Positions 58,367-64,000 of a stretch of 64,000 nucleotides of DNA are shown here, one piece after another. A program made the position numbers and the translations under genes. The notes below the pieces were generated by a model. The model was given only the letters and a program-made list of their open reading frames with translations, had not been told where the DNA came from and ran no database searches. The stretch's first letter is position 1; the number at the start of each line of letters is the position of its first letter. Location of the stretch: positions 496,001-560,000 of the forward strand of contig JANQPL010000017.1 in assembly GCA_028289425.1 (NCBI GenBank). The letters run 5' to 3'. The stretch comes from Alphaproteobacteria bacterium. Lineage in GTDB: Bacteria; Pseudomonadota; Alphaproteobacteria; JANQMY01.

Positions 58367-59107
58367 CTATTTCTTGTATTTGCCGGTCTGATTGACGGGG
58401 CCGGAGGGCCGGTCGCGAAACAGGATGCGGTTCAAGTCCAAAGCCATGTCAATGCCCTTATCACGCGTTGCCGCATCGACAGGCAGTGTGTTGAGCCCCC
58501 GCTTGACGATGGCAAGGGTGGCGCGGTCCATCTTGGACACACGTTGGGCCAGTTCCTGCGCTTCTTCCAAAAGCGCATCAGGTTTTGAGACCTTGTTGAT
58601 GAGGAATCCCAGCGCGGCGCGCTCGGCAGAGATGACGTCGCCGGCGAGGGCAAGTTCCGCCACAAGTTTCTTGGCTGCGGCAAGCTGTGTTGTGGGCAAG
58701 GCTGCGGGCCCATAAAAACCATGCTTGGTCTCGGGGATGCCGAAAGTGGCGTTAGGGTCGGCAATGGCGAAATCACACGCATTGACGAAGGTGAGCCCCG
58801 CCCCGCGAACAATGCCGTTCACGGCGGCAATGAACACGACGTCGCTGTCATAGATCGCTTGCATCAGGGTCCACATCTCGCGGATCACATCTTCGCCGCC
58901 GCGTTCCGATAGATCCATGCCGCTGCAGAAACTATCCCCGGCGCCTGTCAAGATAACGGCATGGAGTGCCGACGTGTCTTCCGCGATGAAATGCCGAAGC
59001 TCATCGCGCAAGGCGACACTCAGTGCGTTTTTCTTAGTCGGCCGATTGAGGGTAACCGTCGCGATCGTTTCATTGGTTTCAACGGCGATATTTTCATATT
59101 TCATCAT
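58367..59107 (-). CDS. Enoyl-CoA hydratase/isomerase family protein (paralogue)
   Basis: A crotonase of about 246 residues, paralogous to that at 36382. The oxyanion strands are SFCSGMDLSER and NGIVRGAGLTFVNACDFA. Two consecutive ATG codons (59107 and 59104) are possible starts. It is a single-gene minus-strand unit between the palindromic element and the terminator of the TonB gene. Both glutamates of classical hydratases are absent, so an isomerase or other crotonase reaction is possible. Confidence 0.9.
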   Translation of the reverse strand: MMKYENIAVETNETIATVTLNRPTKKNALSVALRDELRHFIAEDTSALHAVILTGAGDSFCSGMDLSERGGEDVIREMWTLMQAIYDSDVVFIAAVNGIVRGAGLTFVNACDFAIADPNATFGIPETKHGFYGPAALPTTQLAAAKKLVAELALAGDVISAERAALGFLINKVSKPDALLEEAQELAQRVSKMDRATLAIVKRGLNTLPVDAATRDKGIDMALDLNRILFRDRPSGPVNQTGKYKK

Positions 59108-59128
59108 GCTGCTGGCCTGCTTCGGTGC

Positions 59129-59162
59129 AAAAAAAGGCCGGCAAGCATAACGCTTACCGGCC
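59129..59162 (-). terminator. Rho-independent terminator of the second TonB receptor
   Basis: Read on the minus strand, GGCCGG-t-AAGC, loop, GCTT-g-CCGGCC and then seven T. The stem pairs 59136-59146 with 59152-59162 around one bulged position. It ends the receptor message 31 bp after its stop codon, just before the crotonase start. Confidence 0.9.
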
Positions 59163-59192
59163 CATTGACGTACATCAAGTACGGGGAGGAAG

Positions 59193-61454
59193 TTAGTAAT
59201 TCACGGTTGCTTCAAATCCAATGATACGGCCTTTCGACATTGTCGCGTAGGTACTGCCGAGAATTGCCGGCAATTGTGTGTCACTGGTGAAGAGAACATC
59301 GTTGGTCACGTTTCGACCGAAGATCGAGAACTGCAAATTATCCGATAGCCCGGGTGTGAAACTTACGTTGAAGTCCAACGTGTCTTGGGTCGGGATAATA
59401 GAGTCCGTATTCGTGCCGAAGGTAATGTCCCGATGGGAGTAGGTGACACGAGAAGAGATCAAGCCTGTGTTGCCCAGATCAAGATCATAGATGATCGATG
59501 CCGACGTGGTTAGCTCCGGCGCGTTTGGCAGCGGCAGGGCCAAATCAGCGCCATCCACAATGCCGTCGCCCGTCAGGTCGAAGAGGACTTCCTGATACTC
59601 CGCATCCAGATAACCAACACTACCGACAAAGGCGAGGCTGTCGAGGATCGTGATGCGTGCATCTGCTTCGATGCCTCTCAGAATGGCCTCGGCCGTGTTC
59701 GCGATCCTCTGTACAGGTCCCGTTGGACCGACGGACAGAACCGCCCGCTGCAGGTCTTCCGCCTTCATCCGGAACGCTGAGACATTCAGCTGGATGCCGT
59801 CGATGAGTTCGGACTTTAAGCCAATCTCGAAATTGCCGATGGATTCCTCGTCAGAGGGTCCAGGAATGTCCGCAGGATCTGCATTTCGAAGATTGTAGCC
59901 GCCGGACCGGAATCCCGTTGACCAGTGGAAGTAGGTCATGAACTCCTCGAGCCACTGGTATTGGAAACCGAAGCGGTAATCGACGTTCGACCAATTGTCC
60001 GAATCCTCGAAGTCGAAGGGGCAAGTTCCCTGAGCGATGGAGCAGAAGCCGGTTGGAACCGCACCTGGTTTTGGCGCTTCCAGGCTGGTGATCCGGGCAT
60101 CTTTCCACTCTTTGGTGAACCGGATGCCGCCGTTAAGGGTCAGCTTGTCGGTCGCATGCCAATCCGTGTTCACGAACGCACCGAACACGTGATGCTCTTG
60201 AATGCCACCGCCGCTCTGGCGAACGGCACCGCCAAACAGGCTGCGGTTCTCGCTGTAGATGATGTCTTGTCCGAAGTAGAACAGCCCCGTTGTGAGATCT
60301 ACAGGGCCGAACGTGCCTGCATAGCGTAGTTCGTTCGAGATCTGATCTTGATCATTGAGCGGATCATCGAACGGAATTTCCGGTCCAATGCCGCCACCTT
60401 CGAGACAGACGGAGTTGAAGGCGGTGGCAGGCGTTGCGTCAATGTCGAGACAGGCGCCCTGTCTGTATTGGCGCCAGCCGAAGATATTGGTGATGACGCC
60501 ATTGCCAAAGCCGACTTGCTGGTTTGCTTCGAGGATGACCTGGTTCCATTCGCTGAACTGTTCGCCGCGATTGTTGATGGACAGATCATGTGTATCACGG
60601 TCGAGGCCAAGGCCGGGATTGCCCGCAGCATTGAGGTGCGATTGGGCCGCCGTGCCTTCGCCATCCTGCTGTCCATGTTCGAAGCGCAACAGGAACTCAA
60701 GACTGTCGGTTGCGTCCCATTCCAAGGCCGCACGGAACAGTTTGGTTTCGCTCTCGCCAAACTTTTCGCCGTCATTGATATTCTTAAACCAGCCTTCGTC
60801 TTTGTTGTAGTAGACAGCGATTTTACCGCGCAGGCGGTCGGTCAATGGGCCGGAAACGATGCCGTTAAACGTGTAGTCGACCCCGGTGCCGCGGAAGCCA
60901 TTATTGACCTGGCCTTGGAACTTGGCCCGAAACTCGTCCGTCGGACGTGTGGTGTTTACGAGAACGGCCCCGCCGATCACGTTACGGCCAAAGAGGATGC
61001 CTTGCGGTCCGCGCAGGACTTCAATGCTTTCAATGTCGAAATTGTCGAACATGACACCGGCATTGATGCCGTAATAGACACCATCCACGAACGCGCCGAT
61101 CGAAGGGTCGATACTGGGGATCGAATTGAGCGTCCCAAGACCACGGATGTTGAACGCTGCCACACCTTTGAACGTACCGATTTCACGCAATGTCGTATTC
61201 GGTATAAGCCCACTGATGCTGGACAGATCCTTGAAATTCAATGCATCCAATTGATCCGCACCGAAAGCACTGACCGCAATCGGTACGCGCTGCACGTCTT
61301 CAACTTCTCGCTTCTTCGTCGCGGCGATGACGATTTCGTCCATAAGCACGCCGACAGCACCCCGTCGCGGTGCCGGTTCGTCTTGTGCCAGAACATTTAC
61401 GGTTAACAACGGCAACGCAGCCGCTGCGGAAAGTAACGCAGTTCGAAAAGCCAT
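59193..61454 (-). CDS. TonB-dependent outer-membrane receptor
   Basis: A 753-residue outer-membrane receptor. The signal peptide (MAFRTALLSAAAALPLLTV) is followed by a TonB-box region DEIVIAATKKRE, the plug motif FNIRGLG and LRGPQGILFGRNVIGG, and a barrel ending in IIGFEATVNY with a C-terminal aromatic residue. ATG 61454 lies behind GGGGGAGGGG. It differs substantially from the receptor at 24570, so two distinct ligands are likely. It is monocistronic, with its own terminator. Confidence 0.95.
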   Translation of the reverse strand: MAFRTALLSAAAALPLLTVNVLAQDEPAPRRGAVGVLMDEIVIAATKKREVEDVQRVPIAVSAFGADQLDALNFKDLSSISGLIPNTTLREIGTFKGVAAFNIRGLGTLNSIPSIDPSIGAFVDGVYYGINAGVMFDNFDIESIEVLRGPQGILFGRNVIGGAVLVNTTRPTDEFRAKFQGQVNNGFRGTGVDYTFNGIVSGPLTDRLRGKIAVYYNKDEGWFKNINDGEKFGESETKLFRAALEWDATDSLEFLLRFEHGQQDGEGTAAQSHLNAAGNPGLGLDRDTHDLSINNRGEQFSEWNQVILEANQQVGFGNGVITNIFGWRQYRQGACLDIDATPATAFNSVCLEGGGIGPEIPFDDPLNDQDQISNELRYAGTFGPVDLTTGLFYFGQDIIYSENRSLFGGAVRQSGGGIQEHHVFGAFVNTDWHATDKLTLNGGIRFTKEWKDARITSLEAPKPGAVPTGFCSIAQGTCPFDFEDSDNWSNVDYRFGFQYQWLEEFMTYFHWSTGFRSGGYNLRNADPADIPGPSDEESIGNFEIGLKSELIDGIQLNVSAFRMKAEDLQRAVLSVGPTGPVQRIANTAEAILRGIEADARITILDSLAFVGSVGYLDAEYQEVLFDLTGDGIVDGADLALPLPNAPELTTSASIIYDLDLGNTGLISSRVTYSHRDITFGTNTDSIIPTQDTLDFNVSFTPGLSDNLQFSIFGRNVTNDVLFTSDTQLPAILGSTYATMSKGRIIGFEATVNY

Positions 61455-61735
61455 AAACAACCCCTCCCCCAAGGTTTTACTGAGTGTTGACCTCGTTTGG
61501 TGAGGCGACGGTAGCCATCATCAAACCGAAACAAAAGGAACGGACGCTAAGGATCGCGTACGCGATTGGTAGACCTGCGGAGGTTTATTGGAGGCGATTT
61601 GTGTGAGGAAAATGGTGTGAGAGAACATCGACGCAATCGGACGATCGGCTGGCATTGCCAGCTGTTATGCCGGGTCGTGCGTGACAGTCTTCAAAAGGCA
61701 CTATGGAGAGAGTTCGTACACAGAGAGTATGATGT

Positions 61736-62278
61736 ATGCCGAAGAATACGACCTATGACTATTGCGTGCCGAATATGCTGCTCGCGCTCAACAACATGCA
61801 GCGCTTTCTGAAAGTGACCAAGCAACACTGCGAAAAGCACTCAATCCACGAAAGTGCTTTCACGTCATTCAGGCTGTTCCCGAACATGCTGCACTTTGCC
61901 AAGCAGGTTCAAATCGGCTGCAATTTTGCGCTCAGGGGCGCGTATCATCTGTGCGGCAAGACCCCACCGAAGATGGGCTATGTGGAGGCAAGCCTTTCGG
62001 ACCTTATCGATACCATCGAAGAGACCAAAACCCTGCTTCTGGCGCTGAACCCTGACGAATTCGACGCCACAATCAACAATCCGGTCCATTTCAGCCTGCG
62101 TACGGGCACCAAAGTCACGTATCCCAACGGCGAACTGTTCCTCAAGGAATACGCGCTGCCGAATTTCTATTTTCATGTCACGACAGTCTTCAACATCATC
62201 CGCCACAATGGCGTGGTGATCGGAAAGCAAGACTTCATTGGAAGCGGAAGTGCCGTTGTCGAGGCCAAGGATTCCTAG
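61736..62278 (+). CDS. DUF1993 family protein
   Basis: A 180-residue protein with no signal peptide. FRLFPNMLHFAKQVQIGCNFA, ALPNFYFHVTTVFNIIRHNGV and IGKQDFIGS match the DUF1993 pattern, a DinB-like four-helix fold with unknown function. It lies 61 bp before the MmgE/PrpD gene and is likely co-transcribed with it. I do not assign a role. Confidence 0.85.
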   Translation: MPKNTTYDYCVPNMLLALNNMQRFLKVTKQHCEKHSIHESAFTSFRLFPNMLHFAKQVQIGCNFALRGAYHLCGKTPPKMGYVEASLSDLIDTIEETKTLLLALNPDEFDATINNPVHFSLRTGTKVTYPNGELFLKEYALPNFYFHVTTVFNIIRHNGVVIGKQDFIGSGSAVVEAKDS

Positions 62279-62339
62279 AGAATAAATAGACCAACGGCGC
62301 ACGCATCGTTGCTGTTACGGACAAGATCGGGAAAATAGA

Positions 62340-63758
62340 ATGGTTGATGCAACAGGCTTTCTGTCGGAATTCGTTTCGGAACTGGACCTCGACGCCATTC
62401 CGCCTCAAGTGCTCACAAACGCCAAAAGGTCGTTTGTCGATACGTTTGCTTGCGCCTTTATTGGATCGCTCGAAGAAACGGGGCAAATTGTTTCCGGCTA
62501 CGGTCGGGAGAATGCCGGAGCGGGCGTGTGTTCCGTTTTAGGAAAAGGCGGGTATCGGACGTCGCCGGCCGATGCGGCTTTGGTCAACGGTACGTTGGCA
62601 CACGCATTAGACTACGACGACACCTACTCGACGATCCGCTATGCCTCGGTGGGCAAAGGCGGCTCGGGAGACGCAACACCCGAGGGCATGAGCATCGGGC
62701 ACATGGGCAGTTGCCTGTTGCCGGCGGTACTTGCCATCGGCGAAAAAGTGGGTGCGTCTGGCCGCGACATATTGTTGGCCTATGTGGCGGGATTTGAAAC
62801 CGCTTGCAGGCTCGGAAATGCCATGGGCTTCCAGCACTATGCGAAAGGCTATCACAGCACGTCCACACTCGGTTCGATGGCGGCGGCTGCTGCTGCCGGT
62901 AAGTTGCTCGGAGCGAATGCCGGTCAACTGCGCGCGACTTTCGGTATCGCGGCGGCGCAGGCAGGAGGCTTAAGGGGTAATTTCGGGACGATGGCGAAAC
63001 CCCTTCAGGCGGGGAACGGGGCCAAGGCCGGCGTCTTTGCGGCTCTTTTGGCGGACAAGGGCTTCACGGCGGCTGACGATATTGTGGGAGGTGAGTTGGG
63101 CTTTTTGGACGTGCTGTCTCTGGGGGGGGGAAACGGCGCCGAAGAAGTAATCGCTGAACCTGATGGCGGCTTTTACCTACTGACCGGCAATTCCCTCAAA
63201 TTCCTGCCCTGTGGAAATGCCCTGCAAAGTTCGCTGGAAACCATGATCGAACTTGCGCGCCAGCACGACGTAAACCCTGAAGACGTGGAGTCGGTCAACC
63301 AAACGGTCCTGATGCCCCGATATAGGGTCTGCACCAAAGATGGCGTGACGTACCAAATGCCCAGGTCAGGGCTGGAAGGAAAGTTCGTACTGCCCTTCGG
63401 ATTGGCGGCTGCTCTGGCAGACCGGAAGATTTCACTGTCTACCTACAAAGATGAGACCGTTCGGCGTCCGGAATTGAGGAAACTTTTCGAGAAAACGAAG
63501 ATTACGCATGACCCGGAAGCTGGGCGTGAATCATTGTCAATACAGCTTGTTGATGGCACAAAAATAGAGTTGGAAATCGGCCCCTCCAAAGGCCACTGGT
63601 CCTCGGAATTTCCGGAACACATGCTGAAAGACAAGTTTGTCGATTGCGTGCAGGCCGCGGCACCCAGCATCAACGCGTTGGAACTCTACGAGTCCGCTGT
63701 CGCATTGGAGTCCGTTCCGACCATACGGGACATAACGGCGATGGCGCGTGCCGCCTAA
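62340..63758 (+). CDS. MmgE/PrpD family protein
   Basis: A 472-residue member of the 2-methylcitrate dehydratase/cis-aconitate decarboxylase/mesaconate-type family. HALDYDDTYSTIR carries the conserved acidic catalytic region, and GSMAAAAAAGKLLG and the long C-terminal domain follow the usual layout. With the MaoC-CitE genes nearby, a reaction on a branched dicarboxylic or tricarboxylic acid fits, but the family also covers isomerases and epimerases of other acids. It is convergent with an IclR gene 6 bp away. Confidence 0.92.
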   Translation: MVDATGFLSEFVSELDLDAIPPQVLTNAKRSFVDTFACAFIGSLEETGQIVSGYGRENAGAGVCSVLGKGGYRTSPADAALVNGTLAHALDYDDTYSTIRYASVGKGGSGDATPEGMSIGHMGSCLLPAVLAIGEKVGASGRDILLAYVAGFETACRLGNAMGFQHYAKGYHSTSTLGSMAAAAAAGKLLGANAGQLRATFGIAAAQAGGLRGNFGTMAKPLQAGNGAKAGVFAALLADKGFTAADDIVGGELGFLDVLSLGGGNGAEEVIAEPDGGFYLLTGNSLKFLPCGNALQSSLETMIELARQHDVNPEDVESVNQTVLMPRYRVCTKDGVTYQMPRSGLEGKFVLPFGLAAALADRKISLSTYKDETVRRPELRKLFEKTKITHDPEAGRESLSIQLVDGTKIELEIGPSKGHWSSEFPEHMLKDKFVDCVQAAAPSINALELYESAVALESVPTIRDITAMARAA

Positions 63759-63764
63759 AGCGCT

Positions 63765-64000
63765 CTACCGCTCTGCAGCGGAAAGCACTTCGTTTTTCAG
63801 CACCAAAGAAATCCGGTCGTGATTTAGCTTGCTGTTGAACGCGCAGAGGGCGTTTAAGATCTCGGTCTTTTTTTTCTCGATGCGTTCAATCGGTCCGGAG
63901 ACGGACAATGCAAGCTGAGTACGGCTTCCAGGTTGCCGCAATCTTATGGCGACGCCCGAAACGCCTTCTTTTGAGTGGCCGCGGGACATCGCATATCCAC
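63765..64000 (-). CDS. IclR family transcriptional regulator (C-terminal end)
   Basis: The last 78 residues of a regulator whose start lies beyond the right edge. GYAMSRG...EGVSGVAIRLRQPG and ALSVSGPIERI are the closing motifs of the IclR effector domain. The reading frame is open to base 64000. It probably regulates the operon to its right or the DUF1993-MmgE/PrpD unit, with which it is convergent. Confidence 0.85.
   Translation of the reverse strand, partial: GYAMSRGHSKEGVSGVAIRLRQPGSRTQLALSVSGPIERIEKKKTEILNALCAFNSKLNHDRISLVLKNEVLSAAER

Noticed and set aside
60348-61406. 352-codon plus-strand frame opposite the second TonB receptor
   Set aside because: It lies wholly antisense to a receptor with signal peptide, plug and barrel motifs, has no ribosome site, and its product shows no family feature.
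61488-61498. TGTTGA half-site upstream of the second TonB receptor
   Set aside because: Only one arm matches; the other half (TTACTGAG) does not, so I do not extend the regulon to this gene.

Overview
The window is a stretch of bacterial chromosome, moderately GC-rich, very gene-dense and almost entirely catabolic. The organism is probably an alphaproteobacterium. It has TonB-dependent receptors for organic solutes, PQQ and isoquinoline-oxidoreductase-type periplasmic dehydrogenases, GTG and TTG starts, and a nested palindromic intergenic element (58176-58276) of a kind common in that class. I found no tRNA, rRNA, CRISPR array, transposase or phage gene. The first gene (a P450) and the last (an IclR regulator) run off the window edges.

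Part A (about 1-33.8 kb) looks like one large regulon for a hydrophobic, probably cyclic or steroid/terpenoid-like compound. It holds two P450s, two Rieske oxygenases each preceded by a paralogous ~112-residue protein, and six short-chain dehydrogenases. A cupin oxygenase, a Baeyer-Villiger monooxygenase, an HSL-type esterase and an acyl-CoA synthetase lie in sequence. A KstD-like FAD dehydrogenase, two NTF2-like proteins, two ferredoxins, a PQQ dehydrogenase and a TonB receptor complete the set. Two carbon-skeleton modules stand out. One (20.8-24.3 kb) is an LvaA/B/C/D-like set: an ACAD11-type dehydrogenase, an SDR, an APH-fold kinase and a DUF6285 protein, predicted to move a 4-hydroxyl through a phosphate. 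The other (29.1-31.5 kb, minus strand) is a two-subunit adenosylcobalamin acyl-CoA mutase with a rebuilt substrate pocket, plus a methylmalonyl-CoA-epimerase-like protein. Eleven copies of a palindrome, CAACA-N-TGTTG, lie in the intergenic gaps from 7.8 to 32.6 kb. One lies in front of the only TetR gene, which is the obvious candidate regulator.

Part B (about 33.8-54.9 kb) contains an AveC-like membrane protein, an MDR dehydrogenase, two crotonases and two flavin oxidoreductases. It also has two AraC regulators, two molybdenum hydroxylase pairs of the isoquinoline-oxidoreductase type, a nitroreductase, an MFS transporter, an iron alcohol dehydrogenase, a quinohemoprotein dehydrogenase and an exported esterase. 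A different regulatory signal appears here at five places: two GCCAA boxes exactly 21 bp apart, before both araC genes, both molybdenum enzyme operons and the MDR gene. Several genes of this part occur as paralogous pairs.

Part C (about 55-64 kb) carries two single-domain MaoC genes, a CitE-type lyase and an acyl-CoA dehydrogenase, a set resembling the mesaconyl-CoA hydratase / methylmalyl-CoA lyase steps. It continues with a crotonase, a second TonB receptor, a DUF1993 protein, an MmgE/PrpD protein and the IclR end.

A plausible overall logic is uptake by the TonB receptors, oxidation by P450, Rieske and periplasmic dehydrogenases, ring opening by BVMO plus esterase, CoA activation, then beta-oxidation. 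The kinase module and the B12 mutase would bypass blocked positions. The substrate is inferred from gene content only.
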